Of a stretch of 13,711 nucleotides of DNA, positions 7,166-12,685 are shown in pieces. The DNA comes from [Eubacterium] saphenum (GTDB lineage Bacteria > Bacillota > Clostridia > Oscillospirales > Ruminococcaceae), in the NCBI GenBank assembly GCA_004554555.1, contig SFLN01000047.1, forward strand, positions 1 through 13,711, given 5' to 3'. Both the position numbers and the translations under genes were made by a program. The number at the start of each line of letters is the position of its first letter. The stretch's first letter is position 1. The notes below the pieces were generated by a model. That model was not told the origin of the DNA, did not search any database, and saw only the letters and a program-made list of their open reading frames with translations.

Positions 7166-7194
7166 ATTATAATACAAATCCGCAGATGTGTCAA
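7166..7194 (-). promoter_or_regulatory. Consensus sigma-A promoter of the small membrane-protein gene
   Basis: On the minus strand TTGACA (7194-7189) and TATAAT (7171-7166) are separated by exactly 17 bases, a perfect vegetative promoter. Transcription would begin near 7158 and reach the AAGGTGA site before ATG 7122. The -35 box overlaps the loop and inner arm of the 12-bp hairpin at 7180-7213, so the promoter lies within the terminator of the upstream operon. Confidence 0.85.
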
Positions 7195-7213
7195 TAGGAA
7201 AACACATCTGCGG
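7180..7213 (-). terminator. Probable terminator hairpin after the thrS-sseB-like-GT operon
   Basis: A 12-bp perfect stem (CCGCAGATGTGT 7180-7191 with ACACATCTGCGG 7202-7213) has a 10-nt loop. In the minus direction it comes 24 bases after the glycosyltransferase stop and is followed by ATTTGTATT, a T-rich but interrupted tail. Strength as a terminator is moderate. Because a -35 box lies inside it, a protein-binding palindrome is an alternative reading. Confidence 0.65.
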
Positions 7214-7236
7214 AAAAATTTTTTGATAAGGTATCG

Positions 7237-8178
7237 TCAAAACTCCTCTTTGACGATATAAACCGGTCTTTTCTTGACCTCAAGATAGAGCTTGGACGTG
7301 TAAAGCCCGAGAATTCCCATACAAGCGAGAATTATTCCGCCGATGAAAACAACGGTGCTTACAATTGTGCCGCCGTTAAACGGGTTCAAGCCGCTCACCG
7401 CCGCGCTTATGACGAAAAACAGCAAAAATCCGAAGCCCAGAATGCCGAAAATAATCCCCAGCACAAGCGAAATCATCAGCGGCACAGTCGAGAAAGCCAT
7501 AATTCCCTCGATGGAGTATTTGAACAGCTTCCAGAACGACCACTTGGTTTCGCCCGCCGCGCGCTGAATGTTCTCGTATTCCAGCCACTTTGTTTCAAAT
7601 CCAACCCAGCCGAAAATGCCCTTCGAGAAGCGGTTGTACTCGGTCATCGAGAGGATTGCGTCGCGAACCTGCCGCGTCATCATACGGTAGTCGCGCGCGC
7701 CGTCAACGATTTCGGTTGTGGAGATTTTGCGCATAAGCCCGTAAAACCGCCGCGCAAAAAACGAACGTATCGGCGGCTCGCCCTTTCGATTGACGCGGCG
7801 CGTGGCAACGCTGTCATAGCCGCTTTCGATATGACCGTACATCTCGGGGAGCAGCGCGGGCGGGTCCTGCAAATCCGCGTCCATCAGCACAACAAAGTCA
7901 CCCTTTGCCTTTTGGAAACCCGCGTAAATCGCCGCTTCCTTGCCGAAATTCCGCGAAAACGAAACCAAATGCACGCGCTCGTCCTTTTCGCGAAGCTCCT
8001 TTACAACCTGCACGGTCTTGTCCTTTGAACCGTCGTTCACGAAAACAAATTCCAGCTCCACGCCCTTTTCGTGAAAAAAGGCTTCCTGCTTCATCGTTTC
8101 CGCGTAGAACAGCGGCACACTTTCCTCTTCGTTATAACAGGGTACAATTATACTGAGAGTTTTGTCAAACGTATTCAA
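7237..8178 (-). CDS. GT2 family polyprenyl-phosphate glycosyltransferase (GtrB/DPM1-like)
   Basis: A membrane glycosyltransferase likely to move a sugar from a nucleotide donor to a polyprenyl phosphate for cell-envelope glycosylation. The 313 residues start with the GT-A fold (LSIIVPCYNEEES, then FVFVNDGSKDKT). The DxD motif lies in VLMDADLQDPP (D100, D102), followed by the family-typical RDYRMMTR and RFSKGIFGWVGF. Two C-terminal hydrophobic stretches (about 232-262 and 270-293) anchor it, as in GtrB and CsbB. The start is TTG 8178, the only good in-frame initiator ahead of the domain. An AAAAAGGA site lies about 12 bases upstream, a long spacing that suggests modest translation. It is the last gene of the thrS operon. 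Sugar and acceptor cannot be read from the sequence. Confidence 0.92.
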   Translation of the reverse strand: MNTFDKTLSIIVPCYNEEESVPLFYAETMKQEAFFHEKGVELEFVFVNDGSKDKTVQVVKELREKDERVHLVSFSRNFGKEAAIYAGFQKAKGDFVVLMDADLQDPPALLPEMYGHIESGYDSVATRRVNRKGEPPIRSFFARRFYGLMRKISTTEIVDGARDYRMMTRQVRDAILSMTEYNRFSKGIFGWVGFETKWLEYENIQRAAGETKWSFWKLFKYSIEGIMAFSTVPLMISLVLGIIFGILGFGFLLFFVISAAVSGLNPFNGGTIVSTVVFIGGIILACMGILGLYTSKLYLEVKKRPVYIVKEEF

Positions 8179-8200
8179 AGCTGATACCGGTCCTTTTTAA

Positions 8201-8716
8201 TTATTCTGCATTTTCCGCATTTTCGGTGCTTTCAGTGTTTTCCGCTTTTTTCGCAAGAATTTTTTCCTGTTCCATAGGCGGAGCCTGGTCAAGATACTCA
8301 GCAGAGAGCACCTTTAAATCAAACGGCGAGAAAACCCTTGAATACGGGGTAAAGGGGTTCAAAATCGCGCTCTTGCCTCTGATTGAGTTAAAGAACCGCG
8401 CCGCGTTGACGCGCAAAACGTCGAATTTGTTCTTCTCGGGGGTGACGAGAGCCTTTATTCTCTCGGGGTTTGTGAAAAACGGAACGATTGCCTTTCCGTC
8501 CTTCTGGAGCATAAGCACGCCGAGAACTTCCTCGCCGCTTTCGTTTTTCGCGCCGGTAAACTGCCCAACCATCAGAATTTCGGTTGTCATCAGGTCTGGG
8601 AGAACCTTGTTCCATTTCACAAGCGATTTGTCCTCGTTTGCCGCGAGAATACGCTCCTCAAGCTCCTTGTTCATCTCGTTCAAATCTTCGAGCCAATCCA
8701 TTTTTTCTTCAGCCAT
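8201..8716 (-). CDS. SseB-like domain protein of unknown function
   Basis: A 171-residue soluble protein resembling the SseB N-terminal domain family, seen in the pattern VLMLQKDGKAIVPFFTNPER, where strands lead to a conserved P-F-F-T-x-x-E. There is a helical N-terminal region before it. The C-terminal tail is low-complexity and acidic, with TEN/AEN repeats (residues about 156-171). No catalytic residues are apparent. SseB domains occur in scattered bacterial regulators or chaperone-like proteins, and its role here is unknown. The ATG at 8716 follows GAGGAGTATT. It lies 11 bases after the thrS stop and 22 bases before the glycosyltransferase, so it is cotranscribed with both. Confidence 0.75.
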   Translation of the reverse strand: MAEEKMDWLEDLNEMNKELEERILAANEDKSLVKWNKVLPDLMTTEILMVGQFTGAKNESGEEVLGVLMLQKDGKAIVPFFTNPERIKALVTPEKNKFDVLRVNAARFFNSIRGKSAILNPFTPYSRVFSPFDLKVLSAEYLDQAPPMEQEKILAKKAENTESTENAENAE

Positions 8717-8727
8717 AATACTCCTCG

Positions 8728-10668
8728 TTATCTAACCTTATCGGCGTTTTCCTTGACAATCTTCTCGATAACAGCGTCGAGCGGTGAAGCACCGAGGTCG
8801 CCGTCCTTGCGTGAACGCAGCGAAACCGTCTTGTCTTCAACTTCCTTATCGCCCACGATGAAGAAGTAGGGGATTTTTTCGAGCTGAGCCTGACGGATTT
8901 TGTAGCCGATTTTTTCGTTTCTGTTGTCAACAAATGTGCGAATTCCAAGACCTTCAAGACGCTCGGAAATATTCTCCGCATACTCCTTTGCGCGGTCGGT
9001 GATGGGGAGAATGCGAACCTGCTCGGGGCTCATCCACAAAGGCAGCGCGCCCGCGTATTTCTCGATGAGGTAAGCAAGCGTTCTTTCGTAGCAGCCAAGC
9101 GACGTGCGGTGAATGATGTAGGGGTGCTTCTTTGTGCCGTCCACATCGACGTACTCCATACCGAATTTCTCCGCAAGCAGCATATCAATCTGAATGGTGA
9201 CAATCGTATCTTCCTTGCCGTAAACGTTGTGATACTGAATATCGAGCTTCGGTCCGTAGAACGCAGCCTCATCAATACCGATAGTATAATCAACGCCGAG
9301 GTCGTCGAGAATTGTCTTCATGGTAGCCTGCGCGGTTTCCCACTGCTCCGCGGTACCTTCGTACTTGTTCTTGGGGTTCGCGGGGTCCCACTGCGAGAAG
9401 CGGAACGTGCAGTCCTCGAGCATTCCCACGGTGTCGAGGAAGTATTTCGCAAGCTCCAGGCAGCCCTTGAACTCCTCCTCAAGCTGTTCGGGACGCAGAA
9501 TATAGTGTCCCTCGGAAATAGTGAACTGACGAACACGGATAAGTCCGTGCATCTCGCCGCTGTCCTCGTTTCTGAAGAGCGTGGAGGTTTCGGTGAGGCG
9601 CATCGGCAGGTCGCGGTAGGAACGCTGTCTGTTCAAAAATACCTGATACTGGAACGGGCAGGTCATCGGGCGCAGCGCGAAGCACTCCTTGGTTTCGTCA
9701 TCGGGGTCGCCCATAACGAACATTCCGTCAAGGTAGTGGTCCCAGTGTCCCGAGATTTTGTACAGCTCGCGCTTTGCCATATACGGAGTTTTGGTGAGCT
9801 GGCAGCCGCGCTTGTATTCCTCGTCCTCAACCCAGCGCTGGAGTATCTGAATAACCTTTGCGCCCTTGGGGAGGAGAATGGGCAAGCCCTGTCCGATATA
9901 ATCAACGGTTGTGAAAAATTCGAGTTCTCTGCCGAGCTTGTTGTGGTCGCGCTTTTTCGCCTCTTCAACAGCGGTGAGGTGCGCGTTCAGCTCGTCCTTT
10001 GACGGGAAAGCGGTGCCGTAGATACGGGTGAGCATTTTGTTCTTCTCGCTTCCGCGCCAGTATGCGCCGGTTACCGAGGTGAGCTTGTACGCTTTAACGG
10101 GCGAAGTTGACATCAGGTGAGGACCCGCGCACAAATCGGTGAAATCGCCCTGCTTGTAGAACGAGATGTTCTCGCCCTTGTCGGCGTGCTCCTTGCAGAG
10201 TTCAACCTTATAAGGCTCGCCCTGCTCCTCGAGGAACTTAACCGCCTCATCGGGTGCGAGAGTAAACTGCTCGATTTTTATGCTCTCCTTGACGATTTTC
10301 TTCATCTCTGCCTCAATCTGAGCGAGAGTTTCGGTTGTGAAGGGAGTGTCGGTGTCGAAATCGTAGTAGAAGCCGTTGTCGATAGCGGGGCCGATTGCGA
10401 GCTTCACATTCGGGAACAAGCGCTTAACAGCCTGCGCGAGAATATGCGAAGCGGTGTGATTGAACGCGCGCTTTCCCTGTTCATCGGCGAAAGTGAGGAT
10501 ATTGAGCGCGCAGTCTTTCTCGAGCTTGGTTCTCATATCGCAGACCTTGCCGTCAATTTCCGCAGCGCAGGCAGTCTTTGCAAGACCGAGCTCTCTTGCT
10601 GCGTCAAAAGCGGAAATTCCCGCTTCGAACTCTTTGATTTCCCCGTCTTTGAGTTGTACTTTAATCAT
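8728..10668 (-). CDS. thrS: Threonine--tRNA ligase
   Basis: ThrRS charges tRNA-Thr and edits mischarged serine. At 646 residues it is full length. Domains in order are TGS (about 1-62), editing domain with HTASH (H71 and H75), class II catalytic core, and anticodon-binding domain (from about PEQVRILPITDRAKEY). Likely zinc ligands are the Cys of RPMTCPFQ, the His of GEMHGLIRVR and the His of PYIIHRTSLG. The core is a divergent type: MTCPFQ stands where many bacterial enzymes have MNCPGH, and RQFTISEGH replaces RGFTxDDAH. The ATG at 10668 follows GGAAAGGAATT. It heads a three-gene operon. The leader is about 80 nt and no T-box is visible, although T-box control is common for this gene in Bacillota. 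Confidence 0.97.
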   Translation of the reverse strand: MIKVQLKDGEIKEFEAGISAFDAARELGLAKTACAAEIDGKVCDMRTKLEKDCALNILTFADEQGKRAFNHTASHILAQAVKRLFPNVKLAIGPAIDNGFYYDFDTDTPFTTETLAQIEAEMKKIVKESIKIEQFTLAPDEAVKFLEEQGEPYKVELCKEHADKGENISFYKQGDFTDLCAGPHLMSTSPVKAYKLTSVTGAYWRGSEKNKMLTRIYGTAFPSKDELNAHLTAVEEAKKRDHNKLGRELEFFTTVDYIGQGLPILLPKGAKVIQILQRWVEDEEYKRGCQLTKTPYMAKRELYKISGHWDHYLDGMFVMGDPDDETKECFALRPMTCPFQYQVFLNRQRSYRDLPMRLTETSTLFRNEDSGEMHGLIRVRQFTISEGHYILRPEQLEEEFKGCLELAKYFLDTVGMLEDCTFRFSQWDPANPKNKYEGTAEQWETAQATMKTILDDLGVDYTIGIDEAAFYGPKLDIQYHNVYGKEDTIVTIQIDMLLAEKFGMEYVDVDGTKKHPYIIHRTSLGCYERTLAYLIEKYAGALPLWMSPEQVRILPITDRAKEYAENISERLEGLGIRTFVDNRNEKIGYKIRQAQLEKIPYFFIVGDKEVEDKTVSLRSRKDGDLGASPLDAVIEKIVKENADKVR

Positions 10669-10748
10669 AATAATTCCTTTCCGATAAGCTATACAAACGC
10701 CTATCCGACAAATTTTGTGCTTTGATTATTGTTTGCAAAACACTTATA
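10669..10748 (-). other. Short thrS leader with no T-box
   Basis: From the predicted start near 10749 to the ATG the leader is about 80 nt. It holds the ribosome site and a GTCGGATAGG motif that also occurs at the start of the divergent RNA. I see no T-box consensus (AGGGTGG...ACCGCG) and no terminator hairpin. The length is too short for a normal T-box riboswitch. Confidence 0.6.
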
Positions 10749-10755
10749 CATTATT

Positions 10756-10784
10756 ATTCTACAACTTTTCAATCAAAATGTCAA
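10756..10784 (-). promoter_or_regulatory. Sigma-A promoter of the thrS operon
   Basis: On the minus strand TTGACA (10784-10779) and TAGAAT (10761-10756) are spaced by 17 bases. It is the only strong promoter upstream of thrS. Its -35 box lies 49 bases from the -35 box of a divergent plus-strand promoter, with an A/T-rich stretch between that could serve both. Confidence 0.85.
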
Positions 10785-10833
10785 GACAAAGCCCGATTTT
10801 TTGATAAAATTAGCCAAAATTTTCCGAAAGCAC

Positions 10834-10862
10834 TTGACAATCGGCTTGAAATGTTATAAAAT
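10834..10862 (+). promoter_or_regulatory. Plus-strand sigma-A promoter divergent from thrS
   Basis: TTGACA (10834-10839) and TAAAAT (10857-10862) have a 17-base spacer; TATAAA at 10855-10860 is an alternative -10 with a 15-base spacer. Transcription is expected near 10869. No protein gene of plausible size follows before the terminator at 11149, which points to an RNA product. Confidence 0.75.
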
Positions 10863-10868
10863 AAAGTC

Positions 10869-11149
10869 GGATAGGTGTGAGCGGAAAATGATTTTCGCAT
10901 TATCGGGAATGCTGAGAAGATTTTGAAGCGAGCGCGTTGTCCAAACGTTTTCCGAGGAAATATTCTCGGGGAACAGCAGACGCGGTAAATTGGTTCCTAG
11001 CGCAGTACGGAGCTGTAAGCCGAGCGGAGAAGACGTTCAGGTTCACGGCTTTGATTGGGTAAACCTGCCGATTTAAGAGCGTTGTGTCACGGCAAAAGGC
11101 GGCTGTATCACGAGAGGTTTCTTCACAATCGCGATACAACCGCTTTTTT
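10869..11149 (+). ncRNA. Candidate structured non-coding RNA of about 280 nt, family not recognised
   Basis: The interval has a promoter at one end and an intrinsic terminator at the other, and no convincing reading frame. Internal pairing is dense. GTTTTCCGAG pairs over 10 bp with CTCGGGGAAC around an 8-nt loop (about 10949-10976). AAGCCG pairs with CGGCTT, while CAGGTT pairs with AACCTG; these two helices interlock, so they form a pseudoknot or alternate. TGCCG pairs with CGGCA near 11067-11093. I looked for and did not find the SRP (GGAAGGAAGCAG), RNase P, tmRNA or T-box signatures. 6S-like RNA is not excluded, but the length is long and no clean closing stem is seen. With no gene downstream, a stand-alone small RNA is more likely than a riboswitch leader. 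Confidence 0.55.
11094..11149 (+). terminator. Terminator of the candidate RNA
   Basis: GCGGCTGTATC (11099-11109) pairs with GATACAACCGC (11133-11143) with one C-A mismatch, and is followed by six T (11144-11149). Upstream AAAA (11094-11097) can extend the stem into the T-run. Confidence 0.8.
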
Positions 11150-11162
11150 ATGCGATTTTTTG

Positions 11163-11197
11163 ACAGCTTTTCGGTTTCGAGAAGCTGTTTTCCTTTT
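11163..11197 (+). terminator. Second terminator-like hairpin
   Basis: ACAGCTTTTCG (11163-11173) pairs over 11 bp (one G-T) with CGAGAAGCTGT (11178-11188), loop GTTT, followed by a T-rich TTTTCCTTTT. It may back up the first terminator, or it may be the first of the many hairpins in this region. Confidence 0.6.
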
Positions 11198-11206
11198 AGC
11201 TGAAAG

Positions 11207-11273
11207 CGTTGGCGATAAGCTCGGTTTTATCGTGGGGCTTGCTTTTCGTTGGCGATTTGCCGAGTTTTACCGT
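11207..11273. repeat. Imperfect direct repeat, period 40
   Basis: CGTTGGCGA recurs exactly at 11207-11215 and 11247-11255. The following 18 bases are related (GAGTTTTA/CTCGGTTTTA-type sequence ending in CGT). About 19 of 27 positions match. No function is evident; it borders the hairpin array. Confidence 0.4.
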
Positions 11274-11297
11274 TGGCTGACTTTGCGGGAGGCGCAG

Positions 11298-11393
11298 GCA
11301 ATTTCGGCGGCATCGAACCGCCGAAATTGCGCGGGTGAAGCCGCGCTTAAAGCTTGTCGATTTCCAAATCCGGTTCGGCGCGGCTTCACCCGC
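11298..11393. repeat. Double-hairpin repeat, unit A
   Basis: The first hairpin (11298-11330) is a perfect 13-bp stem with loop CATCGAA (TTCGATG on the minus strand). The second begins on the next base: GCGGGTGAAGCCGCGC (11331-11346) pairs perfectly with 11378-11393, 16 bp, around a 31-nt loop that itself holds a small GATTT/AAATC hairpin. Units B and C have the same layout with different stem sequences. Confidence 0.85.
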
Positions 11394-11446
11394 ACTTTGA
11401 GCGTGCCTGTTCCACGGGACGGGCTTTGATTTATGCGCGCTCTCTT

Positions 11447-11527
11447 GCGATTTTTCGGGCATCGAACCCGAAAAATCGCGCGGGTGCAGTCACAACCTTT
11501 TAAAAGGGAGGTTGTGACTGCACCCGC
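11447..11527. repeat. Double-hairpin repeat, unit B
   Basis: The first hairpin (11447-11479) is 13 bp, GCGATTTTTCGGG with its complement, loop CATCGAA as in unit A. The second hairpin starts immediately: 11480-11498 pairs over 19 bp without mismatch with 11509-11527, around a 10-nt loop. It shares the opening GCGGGTG with unit A, but the rest of the arm differs and its partner differs to match. Confidence 0.85.
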
Positions 11528-11579
11528 TTTTCTGCCGAGAGTTGTTGTCAGGCTTGGTTTGTGGGATACGAGCTCTCCG

Positions 11580-11645
11580 GCATTTTCGGCGGCGTCGAAC
11601 CGCCGAAAATGCGCGTTTTTGTCAAACTTCGTTTTCCAAAAACGC
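11580..11645. repeat. Double-hairpin repeat, unit C
   Basis: The first hairpin (11580-11612) is 13 bp, GCATTTTCGGCGG with its complement, loop CGTCGAA (one base changed from units A and B). The second (11613-11645) pairs GCGTTTTTG with CAAAAACGC. It continues inward past two mismatches through AAAC-TTC-GTTT, a near-perfect 15-bp stem. Confidence 0.8.
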
Positions 11646-11934
11646 TTGGGAGAAACCCCTCGGGTTTTCCCCCAAGCCCCTTTCCTCAAGGGGGAAACTC
11701 TTGTTTCCCCCACAATAAAGCGGATTTTTGCGTAAGCAAAAAACGCAAAGAGGAAAACGAAGTTTTCCTCAAGCCCTTTGCGCTTGCTGTCGCGTTTTGC
11801 GCGGCTTTGCCGCGAGTGCGGCGCTTCGCGCCGAGTGCCTCCGGCGGCCAAGAACCTTTTTCTGAAGAAAAAGGTTAGGGAAACCGAAGGTTTCTCGGGG
11901 ACATTCCAAAAAGACTTTATTCGCTTCGCGCGAA
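11644..11934. repeat. Mosaic of short perfect inverted repeats without a gene
   Basis: Successive hairpins fill this stretch: 11644-11677 (15-16 bp, imperfect, loop CTC); 11690-11711 (9 bp, loop TCTT); 11725-11742 (7 bp, loop GTAA); 11750-11770 (9 bp, loop GAA), nested in CGCAAAG/CTTTGCG at 11744-11782; 11800-11814 (6 bp, loop TTT); 11819-11833 (6 bp, loop TTC); 11853-11876 (10 bp, loop TGAA); 11880-11894 (6 bp, loop GAA); and 11920-11934 (5 bp). Open frames across it on both strands follow from the repeats and show no domain. It may be a family of dispersed intergenic repeats or the relic of a mobile element. Confidence 0.75.
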
Positions 11935-11948
11935 ACTCTTGGTTTGCC

Positions 11949-11982
11949 AAAAATAACCCGCCCTGTTCGTTCAAGGCGGGTT
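11949..11982 (-). terminator. Rho-independent terminator of the coaX-ECF operon
   Basis: On the minus strand AACCCGCC pairs with GGCGGGTT (plus-strand arms 11955-11962 and 11975-11982, 8 bp, 12-nt loop) and is followed by ATTTTT. It lies 9 bases after the stop of the ECF gene. Confidence 0.88.
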
Positions 11983-11991
11983 TGATTTAGC

Positions 11992-12603
11992 TTACTTTTT
12001 CAGCTTCTTCTTGCCGATTTTGATAATCTGAAGAATTGCGGGGTTGAGTACGAGATTTACGCCAAGCTCAATGAGGAAGTTTATTCCCACAAGCCCGACA
12101 ATCATATACACAAATGTATTCTCAAAGCCAAGTCCCGCTCCCCACTCGGAAACCGTGTCGAAGAAGAACAGCCGGCAGCCGAGAAGGAAAATTCCCGTGT
12201 TGACAATCGGCGCGGTTATCGACGAAATCAAAACCGCAGCAACCTGATTTTTCTTCGCGATAAGACGATAAACCAGTCCCGCGCAAAATCCCGCCATTGC
12301 TCCCTTAACAAGCACGGTCGCAATCGTTCCCGCAGGGTTAATCGTGAGAAAAGCCGCCGCGTCGCCCGTGAGCAGAACCGCCACTCCGAATACAAATCCG
12401 AGCCACGCGCCCGTTGCCTTACCGTAAAGTGCCGCTCCCACAACTATGGGAACAAGTGTGAGCGTAATGCTGAACGCGCTGAACCTCAACGCCATCGAAA
12501 CAAACTGCAAAACAACTACAATCGCTGTCAGCAGACCTATTCCGACAATAGTCGAGGTCGTGATTTTTTTGCCCTTTGAGGGCGTGTTTTTTGTGTTTTC
12601 CAT
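11992..12603 (-). CDS. ECF transporter S-component, probably for pantothenate or another vitamin
   Basis: S-components are the substrate-binding membrane subunits of energy-coupling-factor vitamin importers and work with a shared EcfA-EcfA'-EcfT module. The 203-residue product has about six hydrophobic segments. The first is typical (TIVGIGLLTAIVVVLQFVSM), followed by the FSITLTLVPIVVGAALYGKATGAWLGFVFG region characteristic of the family. The C-terminus is basic (KIGKKKLKK). The ATG at 12603 is preceded by AAAGGAG at good spacing. An upstream in-frame TTG (12639) lacks a site. It follows coaX by 82 bases on the same strand, so pantothenate (PanT-like) is the best guess for the substrate, by context only. 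No EcfA or EcfT genes are in the window. Confidence 0.85.
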   Translation of the reverse strand: MENTKNTPSKGKKITTSTIVGIGLLTAIVVVLQFVSMALRFSAFSITLTLVPIVVGAALYGKATGAWLGFVFGVAVLLTGDAAAFLTINPAGTIATVLVKGAMAGFCAGLVYRLIAKKNQVAAVLISSITAPIVNTGIFLLGCRLFFFDTVSEWGAGLGFENTFVYMIVGLVGINFLIELGVNLVLNPAILQIIKIGKKKLKK

Positions 12604-12645
12604 TGAAAACTCCTTTGCTGGCGCTTGAATCCTCTTCAATGCACC

Positions 12646-12674
12646 GCGGGTATATATTTACGGGAAAATCCCGC
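12646..12674 (-). other. Competing hairpins between coaX and the ECF gene
   Basis: On the minus strand CGGG-ATTTT-CCCG (plus 12661-12673) can form a small hairpin. The same GCGGG (12670-12674) can instead pair with CCCGC (12646-12650) further on. The two foldings exclude each other and could modulate read-through or translation. The stems are only 4-5 bp, so the case is weak. Confidence 0.3.
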
Positions 12675-12685
12675 AGACCCCTTGT

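Larger units (their letters stand above)
10697..10878. repeat. Inverted 13-bp repeat shared by the thrS leader and the divergent transcript
   Basis: Plus-strand 10697-10709 (ACGCCTATCCGAC) is the reverse complement of 10866-10878 (GTCGGATAGGTGT) at 12 of 13 positions. Each copy therefore reads in the sense direction of its own transcript, one in the thrS leader and one at the 5' end of the divergent RNA. It could be a shared regulator site, a shared RNA motif, or chance. Confidence 0.5.

Noticed and set aside
9109..10002. 297-codon plus-strand open frame opposite thrS
   Set aside because: Antisense shadow of the conserved ThrRS core; no promoter or ribosome site.
10889..10927. 12-codon leader-peptide frame in the candidate RNA
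   Set aside because: Weak ribosome site and no run of regulatory codons such as threonine.
10869..11149. SRP RNA, RNase P RNA, tmRNA or T-box
   Set aside because: The diagnostic sequences (GGAAGGAAGCAG, GAGGAAAGTCC, tRNA-like ends with GGTTCGAATCC, AGGGTGG..ACCGCG) were looked for by eye and not found. A divergent member could still be missed.
11298..11645. CRISPR array
   Set aside because: The recurring elements are palindromes of unequal spacing with differing arms, not identical direct repeats with regular spacers, and no cas genes are present.
11298..11645. Integron attC sites or cassette array
   Set aside because: Hairpin layout is superficially similar, but the GTTRRRY/RYYYAAC core sites are absent, there are no cassette genes and no integrase.
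11267..11974. 235-codon minus-strand open frame in the hairpin region
   Set aside because: It runs through all the inverted repeats, has no ribosome site, no domain and a basic low-complexity product. Overlapping open frames exist on the plus strand. The lack of stops is explained by repeat composition.
12604..12639. Upstream TTG start for the ECF S-component
   Set aside because: It would place the AAAGGAG ribosome site inside the gene, and the added residues lack family support.
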